Part shown: positions 37,693 to 47,084 of the stretch, one piece after another
How the letters are laid out: each line of letters opens with the position of its first letter
Position numbering within the stretch: the stretch's first letter is position 1
Assembly: GCF_009730335.1 (NCBI RefSeq)
Contig: NZ_CP046315.1
Location: 1,674,001 to 1,738,000 of the forward strand
Origin: Schaalia odontolytica
GTDB lineage: Bacteria; Actinomycetota; Actinomycetes; Actinomycetales; Actinomycetaceae
Direction of reading: 5' to 3'
Length of the DNA stretch: 64,000 nt
The notes under the pieces: model-generated
What the model was told of the DNA's origin: nothing
Seen by the model: only the letters and a program-made list of their open reading frames with translations
Database searches by the model: none
Position numbers and translations under genes: made by a program

Positions 37693-38595
37693 TCATTGCG
37701 CCCAGGGCACGGTCACGAAGTCGATGAGCTCCTCAACCCGCCCCAGCAGCGCCGGCTCAAGGTCGCGGTAGGTGCGCACGGTCGACAGGATCCGCTTCCA
37801 CCCCACGGCGATGTCACGCTGGTCAGCGTGCGGCCAGCCGAGAGCCTCAAGGGTTCCGTGCTTGATATCGGTGCCACGCGGAATGTCGGGCCAGCGCTCA
37901 AGGCCAACACGGGCGGGCTTGACAGCCTGCCAGATGTCGACAAACGGATGGCCGAGCACGAGGACCGCGCCCGGCCAACGCGCGGACACTGCCTCGGCAA
38001 TGCGAGACTCCTTCGAACCGGAAACCATGTGGTCGACGAGAACGCCCGCACGCGCGGTGTCCGTCGGGCCGAAAACCTCCAAGATCGCCTCAAGGTTGTC
38101 AACACCTTCGAGAAGCTGCACGGCGATCCCGGCCTCGGCCAGGTCCTCGCCCCACACGTGCTGGACAAGCTCCGCGTCGTGGCGCCCCTCGACCCAGATG
38201 CGCGAGCGCTTGGCGACCTTAGGTCCGCTCGACGCGGGAGCGAAAGATCCGGAGTTGGTGATGCGCCGCCCCGACGCACTCACCTGGGTTCCCGGCGAGG
38301 CCTGGGCGGGGGCAGGGCGCGGAGGCAGCGCCTCGATGGGGCGCCCCTCAAGCCAGAAGCCGGGGCCAAGGGGGAAGGATCGACGTACACCTCGACGATC
38401 TTCGAGTTCAACGAGGTGAACACCACCAGACTTCTCCACGCGCGTCACTGCGCCAACCCAGCCCGAGGCCACGTCCTCGAGGACCATGCCGATCTCAACG
38501 TGGACGGCCTGCGAACGCGGACGCCGCGCTCCCGGCCCGTCGCGGTGCGGGTCATGGGCGAAAATGTTGCGGCCGTAGGGATCTGAGCTATTCAC
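37693..38595 (-). CDS. DUF3097 family protein
   Basis: This 300-residue actinobacterial protein has an N-terminal basic segment, then a small beta domain (EIGMVLEDVASGWVGAVTRV). The C-terminal domain has SRIWVEGRHDAELVQHVWGE, VLVDHMVSGSKESRIAE and VLVLGHPFVDIWQAVKP. These acidic motifs resemble a toprim-like fold, which is inference only. DUF3097 genes commonly sit near hrcA and hemW in Actinobacteria, as here. Function is unknown. Confidence 0.82.
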   Translation of the reverse strand: MNSSDPYGRNIFAHDPHRDGPGARRPRSQAVHVEIGMVLEDVASGWVGAVTRVEKSGGVHLVELEDRRGVRRSFPLGPGFWLEGRPIEALPPRPAPAQASPGTQVSASGRRITNSGSFAPASSGPKVAKRSRIWVEGRHDAELVQHVWGEDLAEAGIAVQLLEGVDNLEAILEVFGPTDTARAGVLVDHMVSGSKESRIAEAVSARWPGAVLVLGHPFVDIWQAVKPARVGLERWPDIPRGTDIKHGTLEALGWPHADQRDIAVGWKRILSTVRTYRDLEPALLGRVEELIDFVTVPWAQ

Positions 38596-38620
38596 CCGGC
38601 ATACTCTAGCGGCACGGGAA

Positions 38621-39439
38621 TCAGTGCAGGCTCACGACACGAATGAGCATCGACACGAGAGCGGCCAGAATCCACGAGGAGACCGAGCCGATCAGGAACT
38701 CTTCGGCCTTCTCGCCCGTCGAATCCTGCGAGATCTCGGGGAATCGAATGACCCCCTTGGCAGCAACGACAGCCGCAATCGCAACCTCTGCGCCAGCACC
38801 GGCCAGAACGATGATGAGCAGACGCTCAAGCGGCCCGATCCAGCGCCCGCCACGCAGAGCCGTCACTTCCTCGCCCTCCGCCTGCGCGCCCAAGACGGGT
38901 AGCACACCGGAGATGACTTCGGGTTCCGCGGACTCCTCCGCGTCATCTTCGCCGCCTTCCGCATCCACCACCGGCATCGCCGGAAGAACGGGAGCGTTGA
39001 TCCACCCGGGCACGGGAGTGGAGGCACGGCCGCGCGCGCACTGCAGAATCGCCGTGATCAGGTGATTCACAGGACCCGTCACCAGGAAGAGAACCGCAAT
39101 AATCAGGTCGATGGGGCGCCCTGAGCGCAGCGACAGCAGAGGGAAGTTCAACGGATCCAGGCTCAGCAGCGCGACGAAGCCGACGGACGCCAACGCCCAG
39201 CGAGCGAGAACGCCGCGCGCCGACGGATCGACAAGGTCCCAAGCGAACCACACGAGCGCGAGAGTCGCACCGATTGCATTCGCAACGGCGCTCACACCCA
39301 GAATAAACCAGGAGTAGCAGATCACTGCGAGGAGCAGCGTCAGAAAGAGCGACAGGCGTCGCGACCAGCCGCGCGGGTCAGAGGTGAGAAGTACGGTCAG
39401 CTCCGAGGCGGCGATGCCCAGGAGAAGAACTTCATGCAC
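38621..39439 (-). CDS. Multi-pass membrane protein coupled to a SatD-family gene
   Basis: This protein of about 272 residues has roughly six membrane helices (SLFLTLLLAVICYSWFILGV; LIIVLAGAGAEVAIAAVVAA; WILAALVSMLIRVVSL). A hydrophilic acidic loop (EGGEDDAEESAEPEV) interrupts them. The start is a GTG at 39439 that overlaps the SatD stop. SatD genes are often followed by a membrane-protein gene, so the two may act together. No family was recognised with certainty. Confidence 0.65.
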   Translation of the reverse strand: MHEVLLLGIAASELTVLLTSDPRGWSRRLSLFLTLLLAVICYSWFILGVSAVANAIGATLALVWFAWDLVDPSARGVLARWALASVGFVALLSLDPLNFPLLSLRSGRPIDLIIAVLFLVTGPVNHLITAILQCARGRASTPVPGWINAPVLPAMPVVDAEGGEDDAEESAEPEVISGVLPVLGAQAEGEEVTALRGGRWIGPLERLLIIVLAGAGAEVAIAAVVAAKGVIRFPEISQDSTGEKAEEFLIGSVSSWILAALVSMLIRVVSLH

Positions 39440-40121
39440 GAGCGGCCTCAGCGATGATGAGTGAAGACTGAATGAGCCCCGCCCCCGTGCCCCGAGCAAA
39501 GTCCGAAATGGCCTGCTGCGACAGCTTCTCGACGCGGGCGATCTCCACCTGCGTCTTACCCAGCAGCAGCGAGGCCGTGATGCGACGATGACGCGCCGAC
39601 AGCTTGAGAATCGAATGATCGCGCAGGCTCAGCATGGCGTTGATGCAGGTCTGGCAGTGCGAGGAGAACTCGGATTCGACGGACGCGTGCGCCATGAACC
39701 ACGTGCGAATGAAGGGGTTCGAGGCATCTTGCACATCGTGCGCACGATTGATCGCTGCTCGGGCAGCCCACCACGCGGATCCATCCTGAAGAGCCGCCGA
39801 CTCTGCACCACGGCCGCGGGCCGGAGCCTGGCGATGCACACCCGACGCGAACTCCTCGATCCGACCGGCACCGATGCCGAAGCGCAGCTGAAGCTGCGGG
39901 GGAAGGAGAAGCTGCGCACGCAGCGTCAGGAGGAGAGCATCCTCGAGCGTGTAGGCGACCGCCTGAAACTCGTCACCCACCGTCGGGTACGGAGCCTGGA
40001 GGAGAGCCAGCCCCTCACTGGCCCGTTCCAAGACTGCCTCAAAGATCCTCTGAGCGTCTGCACGATTGGTCAACGTACGAGAGCCCACAATGTCAGCAAT
40101 GACTGCGTATCGCAGAGTCAC
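39432..40121 (-). CDS. SatD family protein
   Basis: This 229-residue protein starts with a GTG at 40121 (TLRYAVIADIVGSRTLTNRA). The motif VIADIVGSR, then APYPTVGDEFQAV and RFGIGAGRI, are typical of SatD. In streptococci SatD belongs to an operon linked to acid tolerance and secretion. The C-terminal region (RRITASLLLGKTQVEIARVE; LSQQAISDFARG) looks like a helix-turn-helix, so DNA binding is possible. The upstream region is unusually AT-rich. Confidence 0.8.
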   Translation of the reverse strand: MTLRYAVIADIVGSRTLTNRADAQRIFEAVLERASEGLALLQAPYPTVGDEFQAVAYTLEDALLLTLRAQLLLPPQLQLRFGIGAGRIEEFASGVHRQAPARGRGAESAALQDGSAWWAARAAINRAHDVQDASNPFIRTWFMAHASVESEFSSHCQTCINAMLSLRDHSILKLSARHRRITASLLLGKTQVEIARVEKLSQQAISDFARGTGAGLIQSSLIIAEAARA

Positions 40122-40420
40122 AATACCACACTTTTCCTTGTATCCGACCCTCCACAAGCCCTCTCAAGGAGACGACAAGCAGACAGCACGGCTTCACATG
40201 ACATACCTAGGCAAACATATTTCAACCATGATGTCAACAGTATTGCCACGTAATCCAAGCTTGTCACATTCGCACTACCTGATCACTTATGAATACCTCA
40301 AAAAAGTATCCATGCTTGTACTTGTATTTAGATAAATACAAGCGCACCTGCGGCAATTAATGAAGAAAACGATCGTTTACCACCGCATGCAGATTACGGA
40401 GTGGTGCCACGAAAAAGGAC
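40122..40420. other. AT-rich intergenic region upstream of satD
   Basis: This stretch of about 300 bases between hemW and satD is visibly richer in A and T than its surroundings, especially from 40200 to 40420. It contains the perfect palindrome at 40321-40342. Small open frames occur but have no ribosome-binding site or family resemblance. It probably carries the satD promoter. Confidence 0.5.
40321..40342. promoter_or_regulatory. 22-base perfect AT-rich palindrome
   Basis: Arms CTTGTATTT (40321-40329) and AAATACAAG (40334-40342) flank AGAT. It lies about 200 bases upstream of the satD start and 79 bases past the hemW stop. It could be a repressor operator; a terminator is less likely because no T-run follows. 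Confidence 0.5.
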
Positions 40421-41731
40421 TCAATACCCCATCAATTCGCGGGTCACATAGTCGGCGAGCAACCGGCCACGCAGCGTGAGAATCACCCGTCCCCCGAGGG
40501 CGGCGGCACCATCAATGAGGCCGTCCGCGATGAGCGCAGCAACACGCCCACCCGAGACCGCACCAGCCCCCAGAGCCGCCCCGGCCTCGTCCGCCTGCCC
40601 AGTCCCTGGCAGGCCGGCCAACTCGATCCCCTCGGACGTGCGCACGCCCAACATGACGCGTTCAAGCTCGCGCGTATCCTCGTCCAAGATCTCCCCCGCG
40701 TAGGCAGGGGAACGCCCATCGCGCAGTCGTGCGGCGTACGCGGCGGGGTTCTTGACATTCCACCAGCGCATACACCCCACGTGGGAATGTGCCCCGGGGC
40801 CCAGGCCCCACCAATCCCAATCGCGCCAGTAGGCAAGGTTGTGCGCCGACGCGTGCGCGTAGAACGTGGACGGGCGCCCCGAGGTCAGGTCCGCGTCGGT
40901 CGTGCGCGCAAAATTGGAGATCTCGTACCAGGCGTACCCGGCCTCACTGAGGAGGACATCGGCAAGCTCGTACTTGGCGGCCTCGTCGTCCGGATCCGGG
41001 GTCGGGAGTTCTCCCCTGGCGACCTGCGCGCCCATCTTGGTTCCCCCCTCGACGACGAGGGCGTACGCGCTGATGTGGTCGGTGTCGTAGGACAGGGCGG
41101 CGCGCAGAGACGTCTCCCAGTCGGCGAAGCTCTCCCCTGGCGTGCCATAGATAAGATCGACGGACGTCGACAGGCCCGCTTCCTTCGCCCATTGGACGAC
41201 GAGGGGCACCCGCTCGGGCGTGTGGGTGCGGTCCAGAGTTTTGAGGATCGCGGGGACCGCAGACTGCATGCCGAAAGAGACACGCGTAAAACCCGCGTCG
41301 GCCAGCTGCACCAGCCCCTCGCGCGTCACCGTGTCGGGATTGGCCTCGAGGGTCACCTCTGCGCCGGGCGCGATACCGATGCGCTCACGCAGGCCCGTCA
41401 GGATCTCGGCAAGCTCGGCAGTATCGAGCATCGTCGGAGTGCCTCCGCCAAAAAAGACGGTCTCAGCCTCGCGCACGGGCAGCCCGGACTCAGCCATGAC
41501 GCGAGCTGCCAGCGTGGCCTCGGCCAAGACCGACGGAGCGTAGTCCCCCACCTGGGCACCCGGGCCGAAACCCACCGTGTAGGTATTGAAGTCACAATAC
41601 CCACAGCGCACGCGACAAAACGGCACGTGCACGTACAGGGAGAGCGGACGCCGGGCCTCTACCTCGACGAGGCCGGGGTCCAGAGCACCGTCATCTGGCC
41701 AGCGCTGACCGTCTGGCTGCGCGGGGCTCAC
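40421..41731 (-). CDS. hemW: HemW, radical-SAM heme chaperone (HemN-like)
   Basis: This 436-residue radical-SAM protein has the cluster motif CRVRCGYCDFNTY, where HemW proteins have CxxxCxxC followed by xF. FFGGGTPTMLD and EVTLEANPDTV follow. HemW delivers heme and is often mislabelled coproporphyrinogen oxidase. A GGGAGG lies 6 bases before the GTG at 41731; another GTG at 41737 is in frame. It lies upstream of the satD pair and downstream of trmB. Confidence 0.9.
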   Translation of the reverse strand: MSPAQPDGQRWPDDGALDPGLVEVEARRPLSLYVHVPFCRVRCGYCDFNTYTVGFGPGAQVGDYAPSVLAEATLAARVMAESGLPVREAETVFFGGGTPTMLDTAELAEILTGLRERIGIAPGAEVTLEANPDTVTREGLVQLADAGFTRVSFGMQSAVPAILKTLDRTHTPERVPLVVQWAKEAGLSTSVDLIYGTPGESFADWETSLRAALSYDTDHISAYALVVEGGTKMGAQVARGELPTPDPDDEAAKYELADVLLSEAGYAWYEISNFARTTDADLTSGRPSTFYAHASAHNLAYWRDWDWWGLGPGAHSHVGCMRWWNVKNPAAYAARLRDGRSPAYAGEILDEDTRELERVMLGVRTSEGIELAGLPGTGQADEAGAALGAGAVSGGRVAALIADGLIDGAAALGGRVILTLRGRLLADYVTRELMGY

Positions 41732-41779
41732 GAGCACCCTCCCACCAGCGAACAGGCGGCACCGGACGTCATGCCAGCC

Positions 41780-42622
41780 TCAGCCACGCGGACGGCGAAT
41801 ACCGACAATGTCGTGGGCATGGCGGCCCGCATCGATACCTCGGGTCTCAAAGTGCGTGACGACGCGCCCCTCAAAGCGGGGGGCGAATCCGCCACGCTGC
41901 GGCTGCGGATCCTCCGGGTCCGGACGCTCTCCCGCATGCGGGTTCTCGAAGAATTCGCACGCTTCGATGACGTCGCGCATCTGCCAGGCGTAGTCGTCCC
42001 AGTCGGTGGCCAGACGCCACATTCCCCCGTCGCGCAGCAGGCGCGCGACCTCGCGCGCGAAGGAATCGGAGACGAGGCGACGCTTGCGATGTCGAGCCTT
42101 ACGCCACGGGTCGGGGAAGAAGGTCCAGACCTCGTCCAGGCACGCGTCCTCCAGCATGATCGGCAGCGCCTGGGCAGCGTCGGCCTCGATGACGCGGATA
42201 TTGTCCACGCCAGCCTCGACCGCCTTGGAGACAAGCTTGGCGATACCCGGAACCCAGACCTCAAGGGCCAGGAAGTTGCGCTCAGGATGAGCGTCCGCCG
42301 CGGCGACGATCTGTTCGCCCGTGCCCGAGCCGATCTCGAGCGTCACGGGCGCGCTGCGCCCAAAGAACTCGGCCAGATCGAGCGTGAAATCCTCCGCGAC
42401 CGTCGTGTAGCCGACACCGCGACGCGGCTCCACCACGTAGCGATGCGCGTGGGCCTCCCACGTGCGCACGAGGTTCGCAGGCAGCTCGCGCGTACGCCTC
42501 GTGAAAGACTTTGTGCGGCTCATGAAGACCGTACCCTCGGGGGCCTCGCCCGGACGGCGATCCGCTCGCTGGCCGACGGGAGCGTGACCCTCCACGGCCT
42601 CGTTCACCTGATCCCCGCTCAC
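41780..42622 (-). CDS. trmB: tRNA (guanine-N7-)-methyltransferase
   Basis: This 280-residue SAM enzyme makes m7G46 in tRNA. The SAM motif is [17 protein letters not shown]. The TrmB signature is [20 protein letters not shown], followed by ATDWDDYAW. The N-terminus is extended (about 50 residues before [11 protein letters not shown]); an internal ATG ([14 protein letters not shown]) is the alternative start. It overlaps lepA by 4 bases. Confidence 0.94.
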   Translation of the reverse strand: MSGDQVNEAVEGHAPVGQRADRRPGEAPEGTVFMSRTKSFTRRTRELPANLVRTWEAHAHRYVVEPRRGVGYTTVAEDFTLDLAEFFGRSAPVTLEIGSGTGEQIVAAADAHPERNFLALEVWVPGIAKLVSKAVEAGVDNIRVIEADAAQALPIMLEDACLDEVWTFFPDPWRKARHRKRRLVSDSFAREVARLLRDGGMWRLATDWDDYAWQMRDVIEACEFFENPHAGERPDPEDPQPQRGGFAPRFEGRVVTHFETRGIDAGRHAHDIVGIRRPRG

Positions 42623-44475
42623 TTCTTGCCCGTCGGAACGTCAGAGGTCAGAGCCGCGATGAAGGCTTCCTGCGGCACGTCGACACGACCGATGGACTTC
42701 ATGCGCTTCTTGCCTTCCTTCTGCTTCTCGAGCAGCTTGCGCTTACGGCTGATGTCGCCGCCGTAGCACTTGGCGAGCATGTCCTTACGCAGGGCCTTAA
42801 TGGTCTCACGAGCGATGACGCGCGCACCGACAGCGGCCTGGACCGGAATCTCGAACTGCTGACGGGGAATGAGCTCCTTCAGGCGCTTCGTCATGCGCTG
42901 ACCGTAGTTGTAGGCGCCGTCGCGATGAACGATCGCGCTGAAGGCGTCGACGCGGTCACCGTTGAGCAGGATATCGACCTTGACGAGGTCGGCGCTCTGC
43001 TCACCGCTCTCCTGGTAGTCCAGCGAGGCATAGCCGCGCGTGCGGGACTTGAGCTGATCGAAGAAGTCGAAGACGATCTCAGCAAGGGGCAGCTGGTAGT
43101 GCAGCTCCACGCGGTCCTCGCTCAGGTAGTCCATGCCCTGCATCGAGCCGCGGCGTTCCTGGCACAGCTCCATGATGGTGCCCGTGAACTCGGTGGGCGT
43201 CAGGATCGTCGCGTTGACGACAGGCTCGCGCACCTCGGAAATCTTTCCTTCGGGGAACTCGCTCGGGTTATCAACGCGCACCTCGGTGCCATCCTCCGTC
43301 ACAACGCGGTAGACGACGTTCGGGGCAGTCGCGATGAGGTCAAGGTTGAACTCTCGCTCCAGACGCTCGCGAATGATCTCCAGGTGAAGCAGTCCGAGGA
43401 AGCCGCAGCGAAAGCCGAAGCCGAGGGCTGCGGAGGATTCGGGCTCGAAGGTCAGCGCCGCGTCGTTGAGCTGGAGGCGCTCGAGGGCGTCGCGCAGGTC
43501 CGGGAAGTCCGATCCGTCGACTGGGTAGATGCCGGAGAAGACCATCGGGTTCGGGTCGCGGTAGCCCTCAAGGGGCTCGGTTGCGCCGCGCACCTGGCTG
43601 GTGACGGTGTCGCCGACGCGGGACTGACGAACGTCCTTCACGCCCGTGATCAGGTAGCCGACCTCTCCGGCGCCGATGCCCTCTTCAGGCTTCGGCTCGG
43701 GCGAGATGACGCCCAGCTCCAGGAGTTCGTGGGTGGCGCCCGTCGACATCATGCGCACGCGCTGACGGGTCGACAGAACGCCGTCGACGACACGCACGTA
43801 GGTGACGACGCCGCGGTACGTGTCGTACACGGAGTCAAAAATCATCGCGCGCGTCGGGGCGTCGGGGGCTCCCTCGGGGGCCGGGATGACTTCGACGATG
43901 CGGTCGAGGAGGTCCTCGACGCCCTCACCGGTCTTGCCGGAGACCTTCAGGACCTCGCTCTCGTCGCAGCCGATCAGCTGAGCGACCTCGTGCGCATACT
44001 TCTCGGGCTGGGCACCCGGCAGGTCGATCTTGTTGAGGACCGGGATGATCGCAAGGTCATTCTCGAGGGCCAGGTACAGGTTCGCGAGCGTCTGGGCCTC
44101 GATGCCCTGCGCAGCGTCGATAAGGAGGACCGCACCCTCGCACGCCGCCAGAGAGCGGGAGACCTCGTATGTGAAGTCCACGTGACCGGGCGTGTCAATC
44201 ATGTTGAGCGCGTAGGGGATGCCCTCGTGTGCCCACGGCATGCGCACCGCCTGGCTTTTGATCGTGATTCCGCGTTCGCGCTCAATGTCCATGCGATCGA
44301 GGTACTGGTCGCGCATCTCGCGCGCCTCGACGACGCCGGTCAGCTGGAGCATACGGTCCGCGAGCGTCGACTTCCCATGATCGATGTGGGCGATGATGCA
44401 GAAGTTACGGATCTGCCCCTGCGGGGTATGGGCCGGGCGAATCTGCGCCTGCTGCTCGGGCGTGGGGATGGGCAC
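42619..44475 (-). CDS. lepA: Elongation factor 4 (LepA)
   Basis: This 618-residue ribosomal GTPase has G1 [15 protein letters not shown] near residue 25, G3 [15 protein letters not shown] and G4 [12 protein letters not shown]. The LepA-specific C-terminus ends [20 protein letters not shown] then [19 protein letters not shown]. The start is the GTG at 44475, preceded by GGAGG with 5-base spacing. The frame is open to 44568 but that part has no LepA similarity. Confidence 0.97.
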   Translation of the reverse strand: MPIPTPEQQAQIRPAHTPQGQIRNFCIIAHIDHGKSTLADRMLQLTGVVEAREMRDQYLDRMDIERERGITIKSQAVRMPWAHEGIPYALNMIDTPGHVDFTYEVSRSLAACEGAVLLIDAAQGIEAQTLANLYLALENDLAIIPVLNKIDLPGAQPEKYAHEVAQLIGCDESEVLKVSGKTGEGVEDLLDRIVEVIPAPEGAPDAPTRAMIFDSVYDTYRGVVTYVRVVDGVLSTRQRVRMMSTGATHELLELGVISPEPKPEEGIGAGEVGYLITGVKDVRQSRVGDTVTSQVRGATEPLEGYRDPNPMVFSGIYPVDGSDFPDLRDALERLQLNDAALTFEPESSAALGFGFRCGFLGLLHLEIIRERLEREFNLDLIATAPNVVYRVVTEDGTEVRVDNPSEFPEGKISEVREPVVNATILTPTEFTGTIMELCQERRGSMQGMDYLSEDRVELHYQLPLAEIVFDFFDQLKSRTRGYASLDYQESGEQSADLVKVDILLNGDRVDAFSAIVHRDGAYNYGQRMTKRLKELIPRQQFEIPVQAAVGARVIARETIKALRKDMLAKCYGGDISRKRKLLEKQKEGKKRMKSIGRVDVPQEAFIAALTSDVPTGKK

Positions 44476-44592
44476 GTGAACCTCCGTGAAGTCGTTAACC
44501 TCCTTATCGTCCCATTGTCGTAGGCGTTTGTGCCAGTTCAGGCGCGGGAAGTCGCGCACAGTGGCCACGCCTCACACCTTTTGTTTCTCTCC

Positions 44593-45609
44593 TCATTCCC
44601 TTCCTCCGCTCTCTCCACACTCCGACTCGGCAAGGAGCGCCGCAGCTTCGCTGAAGTCGCATTCTTCCCAGTCATCGGGGTGGTCGTCTCGGAGCTTGCG
44701 GGCGATCGACATGGCCCGCCCCTCATCTCCGCGCAGCGTCGCGAGAGTCAGTAGGATCGTGCGAATACGGGCGGTCATCGGATCTCGATCCCCCAGGTAC
44801 CTACGGCAGTCCTCGGCCAGAACCGTCCAGAGGTCCTCACCCGCGTCCCGATCCCCGCCCATCCAGGTGTTGCGCGCAATCTCGTTGCGCAGCCGCAGGA
44901 CGCGCCAGTCGCCGTGGTCCGCAACGGTCAGCAGAGCGTCCATGTTGCGCTCGTAGAGGGCAATGGCTTCGTCGTAGCAGCGATCAGCAGAGAGGACCTC
45001 GGCGAGGTTGTCGCGCACCGTCAGCAGCGTCATGTCGCTCTCCTCGCGCTGCTCCTCCAACTCCGACAGGAGCTCGCGGTACACGCGCGCAGCCTTCTTC
45101 CATTTGCCCGTATACTTCCACGGCATCGCGGAGTTATTGCGGATGGCGATGGAGATATCAGGGTCGACGCCTGGGCAGTGCTTCATATCGGCTAGGAGAG
45201 CCGAGAACTTGCGGATCGCCATATCGTGCTGACCGAGGATGGCAAGCCAGTAGGCTTCTGAGTTTCGCATCATCAGGATCAGCGGATGACAGCGCTCCAG
45301 GTATCTCTCCCCCAGCCGCGCAGCTTCACCGGCCAGCTTCCGACACTGTCCATAGGATCCGAGAGCTGCGTACCAGTCAATGCAGAGCTTGGCAGCCTCC
45401 AGACGCAGTTCGACGGGAGCTCCCTCTTCTCGATAAGCCTCGAGGCCGCGGTCAAGCGCCTTGTCCACATTGCCCGCGGCCCCGCAGCGCACCGACTCAT
45501 GAATCGAGGACCGCGCCCTCGTCGCGCTCGTATTGCTCCCCTCGGGCGTACCACCCCCTGCCACTGCATCCAGAGAAACAATCGGTCCGTGCATCGTTGC
45601 AGTCAACAT
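44593..45609 (-). CDS. Tetratricopeptide-repeat protein
   Basis: This 338-residue all-helical protein contains several TPR-like units, for example SYGQCRKLAGEAARLGERYL, GQHDMAIRKFSALLADMKH, GKWKKAARVYRELLSELEEQ and RCYDEAIALYERNMDALLTV. No signal peptide or enzymatic domain is seen, so it is probably a cytoplasmic scaffold. It is divergent from the PemK-like gene. The ATG at 45609 is preceded by AAAGGCG. The specific role is unknown. Confidence 0.75.
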   Translation of the reverse strand: MLTATMHGPIVSLDAVAGGGTPEGSNTSATRARSSIHESVRCGAAGNVDKALDRGLEAYREEGAPVELRLEAAKLCIDWYAALGSYGQCRKLAGEAARLGERYLERCHPLILMMRNSEAYWLAILGQHDMAIRKFSALLADMKHCPGVDPDISIAIRNNSAMPWKYTGKWKKAARVYRELLSELEEQREESDMTLLTVRDNLAEVLSADRCYDEAIALYERNMDALLTVADHGDWRVLRLRNEIARNTWMGGDRDAGEDLWTVLAEDCRRYLGDRDPMTARIRTILLTLATLRGDEGRAMSIARKLRDDHPDDWEECDFSEAAALLAESECGESGGRE

Positions 45610-45700
45610 CGTCGTCGCCTTTCTATTGTTGCGTGTTCACCTGCGAACAACGACAGAGTGACACCGCCTGTTATGCACTGTCACGCGCCATCACGAAGCC

Positions 45701-45739
45701 TGTGGATAACTCGCGATCGTCGTAGGGCCCTGTGGATAA
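45701..45739 (+). promoter_or_regulatory. Pair of perfect DnaA-box sequences
   Basis: TGTGGATAA, the complement of TTATCCACA, occurs at 45701-45709 and 45731-45739 in the same orientation, 30 bases apart. The pair lies in the promoter region between the TPR gene and the PemK-like gene. Only two boxes and no AT-rich unwinding region are present, so this is not an origin. DnaA-dependent control is possible. Confidence 0.45.
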
Positions 45740-45774
45740 AACGCGCTCCGCAACGCCTGCCGTATGCTGGTCCC

Positions 45775-46413
45775 ATGAACTCAATCGTCAGGGGCATCAT
45801 CAACTTCCTCATCGGCGTCATCTCCGGCGCCACAGAGGAGGCGCAGAAGAACACCATGACCACCAAGACGGGGCAGCGTCAGTCGACCAAGAAGTCGACT
45901 CCCAAGCCGCGTTCGTCCTCGTCTTCTTCCGCGCATTCCGGCTCCCAGCACCGCTACGAGGATCCGGCGACCTCGAATCGCCCCCAGACCTCGATCCGAG
46001 AAGCGAGCATCGCCGACGCGCTCGCCCACGCCTCGTACACGCCCGTCATGGACGGCGACGCGGATCCCGGCGAGGTCGTGTGGACCTGGGTGCCCTACCA
46101 GGAAGATTCCTCGGTCGGCAAGGACCGCCCGGCCGTCGTCATCGGCGCGCAGGGCGAAGGCGTCTACCTCCTACAGCTGACCAGCAAGGACCACACGCGC
46201 GACGCCCCCCAGGAGGCCGCCGCCGGACGCTACTGGCTCGACATCGGTGCGGGCGACTGGGACTCGAAGGGCCGTCCCTCCGAGGTGCGCCTCGACCGGG
46301 CTCTGTGGGTCAAGGCGACCGACGTGCGCCGCGAAGGCTCGATCCTGCCCAAGGCAACCTGGCAGCTCATCGTCGACGCCCTCAAGGAGCACTACCGCAC
46401 GCACGGCGACTGA
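45775..46413 (+). CDS. PemK/MazF-like family protein, solitary
   Basis: This 212-residue protein has an N-terminal hydrophobic/amphipathic helix (MNSIVRGIINFLIGVISGAT) and a Ser/Lys/Thr-rich linker. The PemK-like domain (about 95-210) shows GEVVWTWVPYQEDSSVGKDR then PAVVIGAQG, and ends LPKATWQLIVDALKEHY. PemK/MazF toxins are RNases, but no antitoxin gene is adjacent. The longer actinobacterial form may have a different role. The ATG at 45775 is the first plausible start. Confidence 0.75.
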   Translation: MNSIVRGIINFLIGVISGATEEAQKNTMTTKTGQRQSTKKSTPKPRSSSSSSAHSGSQHRYEDPATSNRPQTSIREASIADALAHASYTPVMDGDADPGEVVWTWVPYQEDSSVGKDRPAVVIGAQGEGVYLLQLTSKDHTRDAPQEAAAGRYWLDIGAGDWDSKGRPSEVRLDRALWVKATDVRREGSILPKATWQLIVDALKEHYRTHGD

Positions 46414-46462
46414 CACCTCCGACACGTGACCGACCTTACGAGGGGCGAGAACGCCTCGGGGT

Positions 46463-46491
46463 ATGACGAAAAGGCCCCGCCCTGGTATGAT
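46463..46491 (+). promoter_or_regulatory. Candidate rpsT promoter
   Basis: ATGACG (46463-46468) and TATGAT (46486-46491) are separated by 17 bases, about 135 bases upstream of rpsT. This agrees well with a housekeeping promoter and implies a long structured leader. Confidence 0.55.
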
Positions 46492-46625
46492 CGGTCGTTG
46501 GACTCCCGGCCTGGTCGGGCAGGGGGTCTGGTTAGGACCGTTTGCGGGTGTCCCCACGCCTAAGTCCCGGTCTTGACACAGCCCTCACCGACCCTGTCAG
46601 ACATACATCAAGGAGAAATCCGACT

Positions 46626-46892
46626 GTGGCAAACATTAAGTCCCAGAAGAAGCGCATTCTGACCAACGAGAAGCGCCGCGTTCGTAACCAGTCCGTGAAG
46701 TCCGAGCTGAAGACCCTGGTCCGTCGGACCCGCGAGGCCGTTGAGGCCGGCGACAAGGAGAAGGCTCTCGCTGCACTGCGCGTTGCTTCGCGCAAGCTGG
46801 ACGTCGCCGTTTCCAAGGGCGTCATCCACAAGAACCAGGCTGCGAACCGCAAGTCCAAGCTTGCTCGTCGCGTCGCCTCGCTCGGTGACTGA
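46626..46892 (+). CDS. rpsT: 30S ribosomal protein S20
   Basis: This 88-residue basic helical protein of the small subunit starts with a GTG at 46626 ([20 protein letters not shown]) after AAGGAG. The family ending [20 protein letters not shown] is present. It is a single-gene transcript, with a promoter upstream and a strong terminator downstream. It is divergent in function from its neighbours, but rpsT and holA are close, as often seen. Confidence 0.97.
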   Translation: MANIKSQKKRILTNEKRRVRNQSVKSELKTLVRRTREAVEAGDKEKALAALRVASRKLDVAVSKGVIHKNQAANRKSKLARRVASLGD

Positions 46893-46916
46893 GCGCGAAC
46901 GATAGTTTGACGTGAA

Positions 46917-46945
46917 GCGGGCCGCCCACTGGGCGGCCCGCTTTC
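46917..46945 (+). terminator. Rho-independent terminator of rpsT
   Basis: Perfect 11-base arms GCGGGCCGCCC (46917-46927) and GGGCGGCCCGC (46931-46941), a 3-base loop, then TTTC. Confidence 0.85.
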
Positions 46946-47035
46946 GTATACCCGCTCCCCGCACGCTTGTACGAGTGGTCGACACACCCACTCCGATCAC
47001 TCCCCCACGCTCCGGCGCCAGGCGCGCATAACGAA

Positions 47036-47065
47036 GCCCCGACCTCGTCGAAACGAGGCCGGGGC
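47036..47065. terminator. Recurrent intergenic hairpin, copy 2
   Basis: Arms GCCCCGACCTCGT (47036-47048) and ACGAGGCCGGGGC (47053-47065) have a CGAA loop and one mismatch. It lies 20 bases past the ABC exporter gene. Same family as at 26709, 56422 and 58813. Confidence 0.7.
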
Positions 47066-47084
47066 AAACGCAATCGTTGAGCGC

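Noticed and set aside
40066-40335. 89-codon plus-strand frame in the satD upstream region
   Set aside because: It overlaps the start of satD, lacks a ribosome-binding site and has no recognisable features.
40781-44523. Long plus-strand frames opposite hemW, trmB and lepA
   Set aside because: The minus-strand proteins carry full family motifs; the plus-strand translations do not.
45701-45739. Replication origin
   Set aside because: Only two DnaA boxes, no AT-rich unwinding element, and no dnaA, dnaN or gyrB nearby.
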